DNA from: Bacteroidales bacterium
GTDB lineage: Bacteria; Bacteroidota; Bacteroidia; Bacteroidales; F082
Direction of reading: 5' to 3'
Assembly: GCA_024681295.1 (NCBI GenBank)
Contig: JAILBC010000006.1
Span: 1-64,000, forward strand
DNA length: 64,000 bases
Under the pieces are notes generated by a model. The model was not told where the DNA came from and searched no databases. It saw only the letters and a program-made list of their open reading frames with translations. The first letter of the stretch is position 1. Each line of letters opens with the position of its first letter. Made by a program: the position numbers and the translations under genes. Below, one piece after another: positions 52,417 through 62,004 of the stretch.

Positions 52417-54975
52417 ATGAAGAAAACTATCATTCTTTTCCTTCTTATAACCTTGACTGTTAAGGGATTCTCCCAAGTCAATGAAACGAGAGCTCATCAA
52501 GTCGCCCAGGCTTTTGCTGAAGCCAACCTTAACGCCAAAGGTGAAATGCTCACCTTGGTCAAGGCCGACAACATCTACGTATACAATGTGGGCGACCACG
52601 GCTTCGTCATGGTTTCCGGCAACACCGTGCTGCCTCCCGTGCTGGGTTACTCCCAAAATGAGAACTTTCCGGACCTGAGCGATGCTCCAGAACACTATGT
52701 TGCTTGGATTGAGCATTATGGTGAAATGATTGATTATGCCATTGCTGAAGGCTTGACCCCTGAGCCATCGGTAATGGAACAATGGGATGAAGCCCTTGAA
52801 GGACGTTTCGCTGCAAGAGGCACCACAACAGTGAACCCGTTGGTAACCACCCACTGGAACCAAGACTGTTATTACAATGAATATTGTCCCGCAACCAGTG
52901 GTGGATGGTGGGGCGGCGGTCCATGTGGACACGTATACGCTGGATGTGTAGCCTGTGCTATGGCGCAAGTAATGAAATACTGGAATCATCCCCAAGTGGG
53001 TTTCGGATCTCACAGTTACGTTCACAGCACCTATGGAGAACAAAGCGCCAACTTTGCTGCCACCACCTATCAGTGGGACGACATGCCTGAACAGATCTAC
53101 AGCCACAATGATGCGGTGGCCACCTTAATGTATCACTGCGGCGTCAGTGTCGATATGAACTACAGCGCCAGCGGTAGCGGTGCCCAGTCGAAAGACGTGG
53201 AGACCGCCCTCCGTTCCTACTTCGGTTATTGCGGAGCCAAATATCGTGAAAAAAGCAAATACGAAAACGATGTATGGATTTCGATGCTAAAATCAGAGTT
53301 GGACCTCTCCCACCCTGTTTATTATTCAGGATCCAATGGCGATAGCGGTCATGCTTTTGTTTGCGACGGTTACGATGCCAACGATTTCTTCCATTTTAAC
53401 TTTGGATGGAGCGGCTCTTCTGACGAATACTACTCCATCTACGATGTCAACGGCTGGAGCAACGGTCAAGCCGCAGTGATGAACATCGTGCCCATGGACA
53501 TCCAGGCCGATGCCAATGGCATCATCTACGTCAGTGCCGACGGTACCGGCAACGGGTCGTCATGGGACAATGCCACCTCAAAACTTGAATTTGCCTCCTG
53601 CCTTTCTAGCGGCGGCAATACAAAGGTATGGGTGAAAAGCGGTACCTATTACGGAGACGATACCGACCCCGTCAATGCTTTTGTTATCACTGCATCAAAT
53701 AAAGTATATGGAGGCTTCAGCGGCAATGAAGGCCCCGATTTCGACCTCAACGACAGAGATCTTATTAATAACGCCACCATACTCGACGGACAAGGTGCCA
53801 AACGGGTGCTATTCCAAGATAACTTCTTCAGTTCTGGCAGCCGTGCCGTGTGGGATGGCTTTGTCATCCAAAATGGTATGGCTGGATCGGGTGCGGGCGT
53901 GTATCTCAACGACTACACCACTATCTCCAACTGTGTCATCCGCGACAACGTCTGTAATGGCTTCGGCGGCGGTGTTTACATCAATGCCTCTGTCGGCGTT
54001 AGCCAAAGTCAGCTCCTCAACTGCGAGATCGTTGGCAACACTGCGGCACTGGGTGGTGGCGTGTGCGACCGCAACAGTTCGGTGATTACCAACTGCCGTG
54101 TCAGCAACAATACGGCGAACAACGGCGGTGGCATCTACCTGTACAACACCGATAAGCCCGTGCTGCGTGGATGCATCGTTAGCAACAATACGGCGAATAA
54201 AGGTGGTGGTCTCTATGCCCGTGGCATGTGCCAGCTAGCCAACTGCAACATCGTGATGAACCGGGCAAACGAGACCAGCGGCGGTATGTATATCGAAAAT
54301 CGTTACAGCAAATACACCAACTGCATCTTCTGGGGCAATGAGGCCAATGGCGTTCCCAACCAAATGGAAGGAACTGCCACCTTTGAATACTGCGCTGTTC
54401 AGGGCGGCGTTTTGGGAGAGGGCAACATCGACATCCCCTCGGTCAACGAGGGCGAAGAGCCAGGAGTGTTCGTCCGCTTCGCAAATCCAGCAGCTGGCAC
54501 AGGCGTTGATTTCACTGAGGCTGACTGGAACGTTGAACCAAGGAGCATCTGCCTCAACGCCGGCAAACCTGGAACAGTTGGTTATGCCTTCGACATTGTG
54601 GGCAACCCTCGTTTGCAACACGGCTGTGTCGACATCGGTGCCTACGAACTAAACGCCTCGCTCACCTTGATCAATGATGAATTGCCTGCTGGCGGCACCT
54701 ATTTATTTAATGGGCGCATCCTCACCGATTGGGGCTACTACACCACCGTCTACCCCATGGCAGACTGCGACAGCGTGGTGGGTCTGACCCTTGAGGAACA
54801 CTGGGGGCTTGACCAATTCGACGACGCAGAAACGCAAAGCATCGAGTCTCTACAAGTGTATGATTTGTCCGGGCGTCGCATTGCCAATGACCTTGAACAC
54901 GTAGCGCCTGGGGTGTACATCCTCCGGTGGTTTGATGGGAAAGCCATCAGGACCAAGAAAACCGTGGTGAGGTAA
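52417..54975 (+). CDS. C10 (streptopain/SpeB-like) cysteine protease with beta-helix region and T9SS-type C-terminus
   Basis: CPATSGGWWGGGPCGHVYAGCVACAMAQVMKYWNHP Cys region; HAFVCDGY...FHFNFGWSG His region; NNTANNGGGIYLYN-type repeats; C-terminal YDLSGRRIANDLEHVAPGVYILRWFDGKAIRTKKTVVR. Confidence 0.88.
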   Translation: MKKTIILFLLITLTVKGFSQVNETRAHQVAQAFAEANLNAKGEMLTLVKADNIYVYNVGDHGFVMVSGNTVLPPVLGYSQNENFPDLSDAPEHYVAWIEHYGEMIDYAIAEGLTPEPSVMEQWDEALEGRFAARGTTTVNPLVTTHWNQDCYYNEYCPATSGGWWGGGPCGHVYAGCVACAMAQVMKYWNHPQVGFGSHSYVHSTYGEQSANFAATTYQWDDMPEQIYSHNDAVATLMYHCGVSVDMNYSASGSGAQSKDVETALRSYFGYCGAKYREKSKYENDVWISMLKSELDLSHPVYYSGSNGDSGHAFVCDGYDANDFFHFNFGWSGSSDEYYSIYDVNGWSNGQAAVMNIVPMDIQADANGIIYVSADGTGNGSSWDNATSKLEFASCLSSGGNTKVWVKSGTYYGDDTDPVNAFVITASNKVYGGFSGNEGPDFDLNDRDLINNATILDGQGAKRVLFQDNFFSSGSRAVWDGFVIQNGMAGSGAGVYLNDYTTISNCVIRDNVCNGFGGGVYINASVGVSQSQLLNCEIVGNTAALGGGVCDRNSSVITNCRVSNNTANNGGGIYLYNTDKPVLRGCIVSNNTANKGGGLYARGMCQLANCNIVMNRANETSGGMYIENRYSKYTNCIFWGNEANGVPNQMEGTATFEYCAVQGGVLGEGNIDIPSVNEGEEPGVFVRFANPAAGTGVDFTEADWNVEPRSICLNAGKPGTVGYAFDIVGNPRLQHGCVDIGAYELNASLTLINDELPAGGTYLFNGRILTDWGYYTTVYPMADCDSVVGLTLEEHWGLDQFDDAETQSIESLQVYDLSGRRIANDLEHVAPGVYILRWFDGKAIRTKKTVVR

Positions 54976-54981
54976 AGACAT

Positions 54982-55018
54982 AAAAAAACCTGTATCAGCA
55001 AACTGATACAGGTTTTTT
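54982..55018. terminator. Bidirectional intrinsic terminator
   Basis: aaaaaacctgtatcagcaaactgatacaggtttttt. Confidence 0.85.
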
Positions 55019-55037
55019 AAAAATCAAGAATAATTAC

Positions 55038-55409
55038 TTATTCTACCTCGACAGGTTCGTCAGCAGGAACTTCCTCGTCGTCCAACCATGAGGAGTAGTC
55101 GTCTTGGCAATCCAAAGCGGCTTTCTTGTCTTCCATGGCTTTGGTGACTTTTTCACCGAGTTCTTCGAGTTCTTTGTTCTCGGCTTCGTCGAGTTTGTCA
55201 ATGCCATCCACGCCCAGCAGGCCGAGGACACCAAAAGCGGCCATGTCAACATCGTCGCAAGTCGTGGCTTTGTTGACTTCTTCCAGAATGTTGTCATAGA
55301 CCTTCTTGGCTTCGTTGAAGGCCTTTGAATGACCGTTGTTGCTGCCACCGCAGGAGGCAAAAGCAATCATGATAACGCCCATGATCACAGCAAGTAATGT
55401 TTTCTTCAT
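55038..55409 (-). CDS. Small lipoprotein of unknown function
   Basis: 123 aa; lipobox IAFASCGGSN. Confidence 0.65.
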   Translation of the reverse strand: MKKTLLAVIMGVIMIAFASCGGSNNGHSKAFNEAKKVYDNILEEVNKATTCDDVDMAAFGVLGLLGVDGIDKLDEAENKELEELGEKVTKAMEDKKAALDCQDDYSSWLDDEEVPADEPVEVE

Positions 55410-55634
55410 AGTGTTTAAATAATTTTAGGTTAAAAGAATTGTCTATTACGCAAAATATGGTGCAAAGTTAAACATTTTTTATTTACAACAAAAAATTTCA
55501 TTGATTAGTTATTAACAAATTCTGTTGATTTCTTTCTTTTGAAAAAATAGGGTTTTTATGATACAAGGAGCATTTTAAATGGTATATTTGCCTCGAAAAC
55601 GAATTCTAACATTATTCACATTAATCAATTCACT

Positions 55635-58600
55635 ATGAAAAAGTTATTTACTTTCTTTCTGGCAATGATTGCCTCCATCACATTGATGGCACAAGTGACG
55701 ACTTCGAGCATGAGTGGTAAAATTGTTGACGATAGGGGCCCACTTCCGGGTGCTACCGTCATCGCCACTCACATCCCTTCCGGTACTGCCTATGGCACTA
55801 CTACCAACAGCGAAGGCCGCTACAGCATGCAAGGCATGAGAGTCGGTGGTCCTTACAGAATTGAGGTCCGTTTCGTCGGCTACACCCCTGCAAAGAAGGA
55901 GAACGTCTCCTTGAAGTTGGGTGAAACCTATCGTGCAGACTTCCAGCTTACGGGCGAGTCGTTCGGACTTGACGAGGTGGTTATCTCCGGTGAGGCTGAC
56001 AAACCCATCAGCAACGCCAACTCCACCACCATCAGTTCAGAGATGATCACCACGTTGCCCACCATCAACCGCAGCATCACCGATGTGGTCAAGGTGTCGC
56101 CCTATGCCAACGGCATGAGCTTCGCCGGTAGCGACGGTCGTTCCACCAACTTCACCGTTGATGGCGCCAACTTCAACAACAACTTCGGTTTGAGCAGCAA
56201 CCTCCCTGGTGGCGGCACTCCTATTTCAGTGGATGCCCTTGATCAAGTTCAAGTCGTGGTTGCTCCTTTCGACGTGCGTCAGTCCAACTTCGTCGGTGGC
56301 GGCATCAACGCCATTACCAAGTCGGGTACCAACCAGTTCCATGGTTCGGCTTACACCTATTACAACAACCAAACCATGCGTGGTAACATGCTGCTGGGTA
56401 ACGACCTCGGTGTCCGTCCTGAAGAAAGCATCTGGACCTATGGTGCTACCGTGGGTGGCCCCATCGTGAAGGATAAGTTGTTCTTCTTCTTGAATGCTGA
56501 GAGAACCGAAGAGCCTTCAGAGGTTATCAAATACCGTCCTGGTAACGCAGACGCTGCCGTTCTTGACCAGATTTACGAAAAGTTGGTCAACGACTACCAC
56601 TACAACCCGGGTTCCTACACCAACTATCCTGGCGGTAACAACAACCTGAAACTGTTGGCCCGTATCGACTGGAATATCAATGACAACAATAAATTGATGT
56701 TCCGTTTCAACAAGACCGCCAACACCCAGTGGAACGCCCCGAACGGCAACTCCTGCGACGACAACTACCGTAACAAGGCTTACAACCGTTCCAGCGAGAT
56801 TTCCTTCCCATTCTCGAACAACATGTACTCCATGCGCAACGATGTGACCTCCTTCGCCACTGAATTGAACAGCCGCTTCTCCACCCAGGTGAGCAACCAG
56901 TTCATCTTCACCTATACCGACATCAACGACCAGCGTGGTTCCAATTCAGACCTCTTCCCGCACATCGACATCATGAGCGGTTATGAAGACTTCCAGGCCA
57001 CAGGTAACTTCATTCCTTTCACCAGCTTCGGTTATGAGCTCTTCACCTACAACAACGGTGTGAAGAACAAGGTGTTCAATGCTACCGACAACGTGACCTA
57101 TTACACTGGCAACCACAAGATCACTGCCGGTCTCAACTGGGAACGCCAAACCGCTTCCAACTCCTACATGCGTAATGGTACTGGTTACTATCGTTTCGCC
57201 AGCGTTGAGGACTTCCTGACTGGTGCTCTGCCTTTGAGTTTTGCTCTCACCGTAGGTAACAACGGCGAAGAGAATCCTCGCGGCGAGGTCACCTACAACC
57301 AATTCGGTGTCTATGCCCAGGACGACTGGAACATCTTGGACAACTTCAAGCTGAACTTCGGTGTCCGCGCTGACGGTTTGTTCTTCGACGACTCACAGCT
57401 GATGACCAACAACGCCATCCTTGAATACAACATGGGCGGCAATGTCGTCAACACTGGCAAGTGGCCCACCAACCGCGTTCAGGTTTCACCTCGCGTCGGC
57501 TTCACCTGGGATGCCACTGAAGATTTCACTGTCCGTGGCGGTACTGGTCTCTTCCAAGGCCGTCTGCCTCTGGTATTCTTCACCAACATGCCTCAAAATG
57601 CTGGTATGATCCAATCCAGCTTCAACAAGAACGGATTCAGCAGCCAGATTGTCTTTGACTCCATCACTGGCTACAGCGTCAGCTATAGCGATGCCACCTT
57701 GGCCAACCTGCAAGCCCTGCAGAACCCCAATGGCACCTACATCACCGATGTCGACCAAATGGTCAACGTCCTTGGTCTCAACACCACCGTCACTCCTGAA
57801 GACGGCCAGCTCACTGGCGACATCAACGGTGTCGACCCCAACTTCAGAATGCCTCAGATCTGGAAATCCATGATCGGTTTCGACTGGAACGTCCCCGTTT
57901 CATTCCCCTTGACCTTCACTGCAGAAGGTATGTTCAACAAGACCATCTGGGGTGTCCGCCTGGTGGACTGGAACCTCAAGTATGACGTAATTGCCAATGC
58001 CGGTGACGAAGTTCGCTTCGATGGTCCCGACAACCGTGTCAACTACCGTCTCCTCGACGATTACACCTATGGCACCCACACTGCTTACGTGCTGACCAAC
58101 TCGAAAGAAGGCTACGGCTACACCATCAACGCTGCTGTTAGCGCCACCCCGTGCAAGAACTTCGACATCTATGCCGCTTACACCCACACTGAAAGCAAGG
58201 AGATTTCCGGCATGCCCGGCAGCGCCGCTTCATCAGCCTACTCCAACCTTTACAGCGTCGACGGTCCCACCTTCGTTGGTATCCAGCGCAGCCAGTATGT
58301 CATTCCTGACAAGGTCACCGCTTCTGTCGGTTACATGTTCCCGAGCCTCTTCGATGGCGACGGTGTCAGAATCAACCTGTTCTACACCACCTTCTCAGCT
58401 GGTGCCTATAGCTATGTTTACTCCAACGATATGAACGGCGACGGAATGAGCGCCGACCTCATGTACATTCCTAATGATGTCAATGAGCTCCGTTGGGCCA
58501 GCGAAGAAGACATGAACGCCTTCAAGACCTTCATGGACAACGACCCGTACCTGAGCACTCACAAAGGCCAGTATGCCGAGGCTTACGCCGGCCGCTCACC

Positions 58601-58931
58601 TTGGGCTCACCTCCTCGATGCTCGTATTGCCAAGACCTTCAAGAAGACCATTGGCAAGACCACTCACTGCTTCGAGCTCAGCGCCAACTTTGACAATGTT
58701 CTCAACATGATCAACTCCAACTGGGGCCTCTACAAGTATAGCTGCTACGGCTACACCGATGCTATCGCTCCTCTGAAAGTGACCTTCGATGGTAACACTC
58801 CTGTGTACTCGATGAACAAAATCAAAGTCGACGGTCAGGAAATCTATCCCACCAACACCTATACCAAGTACAACGAGACCAACTTTGACCAATGCTGGTC
58901 ACTGATGCTCGGTCTGAAGTATAGCTTCTAA
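55635..58931 (+). CDS. TonB-dependent receptor-like (Oar-like) outer-membrane protein with carboxypeptidase-regulatory-like N-terminal domain
   Basis: 1098 aa; GKIVDDRGPLPGATVIATHIPSGTAYGTTTNSEGRYSMQGM; plug-like DQVQVVVAPFDVRQSNFVGGGINAITKSGTN; C-terminal aromatic YSF. Confidence 0.88.
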   Translation: MKKLFTFFLAMIASITLMAQVTTSSMSGKIVDDRGPLPGATVIATHIPSGTAYGTTTNSEGRYSMQGMRVGGPYRIEVRFVGYTPAKKENVSLKLGETYRADFQLTGESFGLDEVVISGEADKPISNANSTTISSEMITTLPTINRSITDVVKVSPYANGMSFAGSDGRSTNFTVDGANFNNNFGLSSNLPGGGTPISVDALDQVQVVVAPFDVRQSNFVGGGINAITKSGTNQFHGSAYTYYNNQTMRGNMLLGNDLGVRPEESIWTYGATVGGPIVKDKLFFFLNAERTEEPSEVIKYRPGNADAAVLDQIYEKLVNDYHYNPGSYTNYPGGNNNLKLLARIDWNINDNNKLMFRFNKTANTQWNAPNGNSCDDNYRNKAYNRSSEISFPFSNNMYSMRNDVTSFATELNSRFSTQVSNQFIFTYTDINDQRGSNSDLFPHIDIMSGYEDFQATGNFIPFTSFGYELFTYNNGVKNKVFNATDNVTYYTGNHKITAGLNWERQTASNSYMRNGTGYYRFASVEDFLTGALPLSFALTVGNNGEENPRGEVTYNQFGVYAQDDWNILDNFKLNFGVRADGLFFDDSQLMTNNAILEYNMGGNVVNTGKWPTNRVQVSPRVGFTWDATEDFTVRGGTGLFQGRLPLVFFTNMPQNAGMIQSSFNKNGFSSQIVFDSITGYSVSYSDATLANLQALQNPNGTYITDVDQMVNVLGLNTTVTPEDGQLTGDINGVDPNFRMPQIWKSMIGFDWNVPVSFPLTFTAEGMFNKTIWGVRLVDWNLKYDVIANAGDEVRFDGPDNRVNYRLLDDYTYGTHTAYVLTNSKEGYGYTINAAVSATPCKNFDIYAAYTHTESKEISGMPGSAASSAYSNLYSVDGPTFVGIQRSQYVIPDKVTASVGYMFPSLFDGDGVRINLFYTTFSAGAYSYVYSNDMNGDGMSADLMYIPNDVNELRWASEEDMNAFKTFMDNDPYLSTHKGQYAEAYAGRSPWAHLLDARIAKTFKKTIGKTTHCFELSANFDNVLNMINSNWGLYKYSCYGYTDAIAPLKVTFDGNTPVYSMNKIKVDGQEIYPTNTYTKYNETNFDQCWSLMLGLKYSF

Positions 58932-58942
58932 ACCCAACATTC

Positions 58943-58965
58943 GTAGAGACGTGCTGCGTCTCTAC
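58943..58965. repeat. Perfect 9-bp-stem palindromic element
   Basis: gtagagacgtgctgcgtctctac. Confidence 0.8.
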
Positions 58966-58967
58966 AG

Positions 58968-58998
58968 AAAAAGCGCCTCTTCGGAGGCGCTTTTTTTG
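58968..58998. terminator. Intrinsic terminator
   Basis: aaaaagcgcctcttcggaggcgctttttttg. Confidence 0.85.
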
Positions 58999-59026
58999 TT
59001 ATATGATGATATAGGCTACAAAGCTA

Positions 59027-59944
59027 TCATCCGCCAAGGCGGATGACAGTGAGCGCTGCCATCGCTTCGACGATGACCACTGCCCGGGGCAGGGCACAGA
59101 CATCGTGACGGTCGCCACGACCGATGGTGGGTATGGGCTTGAAAGCCACGTTGAAGAAGACCTCCTCTCCATTGGTGATGCCACCTTGGATGCCGCCGGA
59201 ATGATTGGTAAGGAATTCAACTGAACCACTCTCATCATCAGTCATCTGGTCATTTGCCTCGGAGCCTCTCATAGAAGCCATGGCAAAGCCATCGCCATAC
59301 TCGAAGCCTTTTACTGCAGGGATGGTGAACATGGCTTTGGCAAGACAGGCCTGAAACTTATCGTCCAAGGGCTCGCCCAGCCCTGCCGGCAAGCCTTTGA
59401 TGCTGCAGTGAACAATGCCACCCACTGAATCGCCTTCGGCGCGACAACGTGTCAATAACGCTTCTATCTTCGAAGCTTCCGTCTCACCGCCGATGCTTTT
59501 TACTTCAGCATGAATCTCAATTCCTTTTTGTTTCAGAATTTGTTTGGCAATGGCCCCTGCCACCACGTAGGGCAGCATGGTGCGGGCCGAGGCTCTACCC
59601 CCACCCCTCCAGTCGCGGATGCCATACTTCGCCTGATAGGTGTAGTCGGCATGCGAGGAACGGAAAGCATCTTTCAAAGCTTCATAGTCTTCCGAACGGG
59701 CATCGGTATTGCGGACGATATAAGCGATAGGCGTGCCAAGGGTGACATCGTCGAGCAACCCCGATAAAAACTCAACCTCATCGGATTCCCTGCGTTGGGA
59801 TTCCGATGAGGTTTTTCCAGTGGCCCGTCGGACCAATTCGTCAGCGATGAATTTTCGGTCGATCTTCAAGCCGGCCGGACAGCCTTCAATAACACCGCCT
59901 ATTGCGGCTCCATGAGATTCGCCAAAAGTGGTCAGCTTAATCAT
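59027..59944 (-). CDS. aroC: Chorismate synthase
   Basis: TTFGESHGAAIGGVIEGCPAGL...YGIRDWRGGGRASAR...NHSGGIQGGITNG. Confidence 0.95.
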   Translation of the reverse strand: MIKLTTFGESHGAAIGGVIEGCPAGLKIDRKFIADELVRRATGKTSSESQRRESDEVEFLSGLLDDVTLGTPIAYIVRNTDARSEDYEALKDAFRSSHADYTYQAKYGIRDWRGGGRASARTMLPYVVAGAIAKQILKQKGIEIHAEVKSIGGETEASKIEALLTRCRAEGDSVGGIVHCSIKGLPAGLGEPLDDKFQACLAKAMFTIPAVKGFEYGDGFAMASMRGSEANDQMTDDESGSVEFLTNHSGGIQGGITNGEEVFFNVAFKPIPTIGRGDRHDVCALPRAVVIVEAMAALTVIRLGG

Positions 59945-61856
59945 TAATGATCTTGAGTTTCGCTTCCAGCACCTTCAGGTCGTTCTTCGCCTTGTTGATC
60001 TTCTTCTCGTATTCAGCCCTCATCAATTCTGAGTTCTTGCTGTTGGAGAAGAAGCCGATGTTGTTTTCGAGAACAGCGATTTCGTCACGGAGTTTCTGAA
60101 TACGGGTGGCCAGCGTGTTACGCTCTTTGCGAAACTTCTCGCCGCCTTCCGGGTCCTCGCGCATGACTTCCATCATCTCGCGGTATTCATTGGTGGAGAT
60201 TTCGTTCTGGTTGCTGCGCATCCGGTCGAAGAGGGCATCGACAGCCTGACGATACTCGGCGTTGATGCTGTCCTTGTGTTTCATCGGGACGTGGCCAATC
60301 TCTATCCAGCGTTTCTGGAAAGCCTTGATGGCTTCCATGTTTTCATTACGGTTGGGCTTGAGTTCGTAGTTCTTGATTTCCTCGATGAGGGCTTGTTTGG
60401 CGGCGAGGTTGGCGGCTTCCTCTTCCTTAAGACCGCCGAAGTGTTCGGCCTTGCGGTTGAAGAAGGTGTCGCAGGCGGCGCGGAAGCGTTTCCAAATCTT
60501 GTCGGCGTGACGTTTCGGCACAGGTCCAATAGTCTTCCACTCTTCCTGAATCCGTTTGAACTGCTCGGTGGCTTTCTTCCATTCGGTCGACTCTTGGAGA
60601 GCCTCAGCCTCAATGCAGAGGTTGATTTTGCGCTCCAAGTTCTCCGACTGACGGTCTTTCAGGCTGGCAAAGAAGGCTTTCTTCTTGGCGAAGAAGGCGT
60701 CCATGGCGCCCTTGAAACGAGCCCAGATTTCCTCATTAGGTTTCTTGGCAGCCGGGCCCACAGTTCTCCACACCTTGAAGAGTTCGCTGAACTCGGTCGA
60801 TTTCTTTTGCCAGGCGTTGATGGAGGTCAATTCCTCGGCCAGCAACTCCTCGGCTTTCTCGCAGAGGGCGGTCTTGGTGGCGAGGTTGGCGTTCTGCTCC
60901 TCTTGGATCTGAGCATAATGCTCGCGACGTATGGCGTTGATCTTGTCGGTGGCTGCTTTGAAGCGTTCCCAGATCTCGTCTTTCTTGTCCTGAGGCACCG
61001 GACCGATCTCCTTCCATTCCTCGTGGAGTTTCTGGAGTTCCTTGAAGGCTCTCGACATGGAAGTCTCGTTGAGGAGTTCCTCGGCACGCTCGCAGAGGGC
61101 GATCTTGGCGTCGAGATTCTTCTTCATGTCGAGGTCACGGAGTTCGCGGTTGATATTCACCTTATCGAAGAACTTTTCCACCAGGAAATGGTAGGTATTC
61201 CAAAGATTGGCGTTTTCGGTGGCAGGCACCTGACCGATGCTCTTCCATTTTTCCTGAAGGGCACGGAAATCATCGTAGGTCTTTTTCAGGGTCTCTTCAG
61301 AGGCGATAAGCTGTTTCAGTTCTTCAAGAATGGCTTTTTTCTGCTCCAAGTTCTCCAGCTTCTGGGCGTCCATCAGCTCGTTTTGACGTGCTCTGTTGGA
61401 CTTGAAGATACCGAAAGCGGCGTTGAAACGTCTCTCAGCGTCATCCATGACGTGTTGGTAACTCTCTCTGTCGCCTCCGCCTTCAATATAAGTTTCCATC
61501 TCTTTGTCGAGATCCTCTTTGCTGAGTTTCATAAAACGAACACGGATGGCCGTGACTTGATCCTTGATCTTTGCCACATCAGGTTCTTGTACGATCTCCT
61601 CAAGCATGGCAGCCAGTTCTTCCTTCGACTTTCCTTCAACGTCAATGGCAGCAGCCATAGCTTCTTCAACTTCCTCAACCTCTTCGATATCCTCGTTGAT
61701 TACGATTTCAGGAAGCACCTCATCTTGAGGGATAACCTCGGCAACAAGCGTACTTACTTTGATTCTCACGCTACCGGGAAGAATCGAAGATTGGTTCAAT
61801 TTCACGATTTTCTTTTTCTCATTGGCATCAATAGCCTTAAGCTCTTTAGTTTCCAT
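59937..61856 (-). CDS. DUF349 repeat protein
   Basis: 639 aa; repeated LHEEWKEIGPVPQDKKDEIWERFKAATDKIN-type units. Confidence 0.9.
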   Translation of the reverse strand: METKELKAIDANEKKKIVKLNQSSILPGSVRIKVSTLVAEVIPQDEVLPEIVINEDIEEVEEVEEAMAAAIDVEGKSKEELAAMLEEIVQEPDVAKIKDQVTAIRVRFMKLSKEDLDKEMETYIEGGGDRESYQHVMDDAERRFNAAFGIFKSNRARQNELMDAQKLENLEQKKAILEELKQLIASEETLKKTYDDFRALQEKWKSIGQVPATENANLWNTYHFLVEKFFDKVNINRELRDLDMKKNLDAKIALCERAEELLNETSMSRAFKELQKLHEEWKEIGPVPQDKKDEIWERFKAATDKINAIRREHYAQIQEEQNANLATKTALCEKAEELLAEELTSINAWQKKSTEFSELFKVWRTVGPAAKKPNEEIWARFKGAMDAFFAKKKAFFASLKDRQSENLERKINLCIEAEALQESTEWKKATEQFKRIQEEWKTIGPVPKRHADKIWKRFRAACDTFFNRKAEHFGGLKEEEAANLAAKQALIEEIKNYELKPNRNENMEAIKAFQKRWIEIGHVPMKHKDSINAEYRQAVDALFDRMRSNQNEISTNEYREMMEVMREDPEGGEKFRKERNTLATRIQKLRDEIAVLENNIGFFSNSKNSELMRAEYEKKINKAKNDLKVLEAKLKIIND

Positions 61857-62004
61857 TTTAGTTCGTTTTAAGTATTATCAAGACCGAAGTCCCGATATGA
61901 GTTCACAAATGCGATGCAAATTTAATAATAAAAAGCAGACTGCAACCCTTTTTCTAAAAAAATTGTTTCGTATCTTTGTACACTCATCAACATTGGTCCA
62001 AGAC

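Noticed and set aside
60276-61871. 531-aa plus-strand ORF opposite the DUF349 gene
   Set aside because: Antisense mirror ORF from codon bias; no family features, while the minus strand has clear DUF349 repeats.
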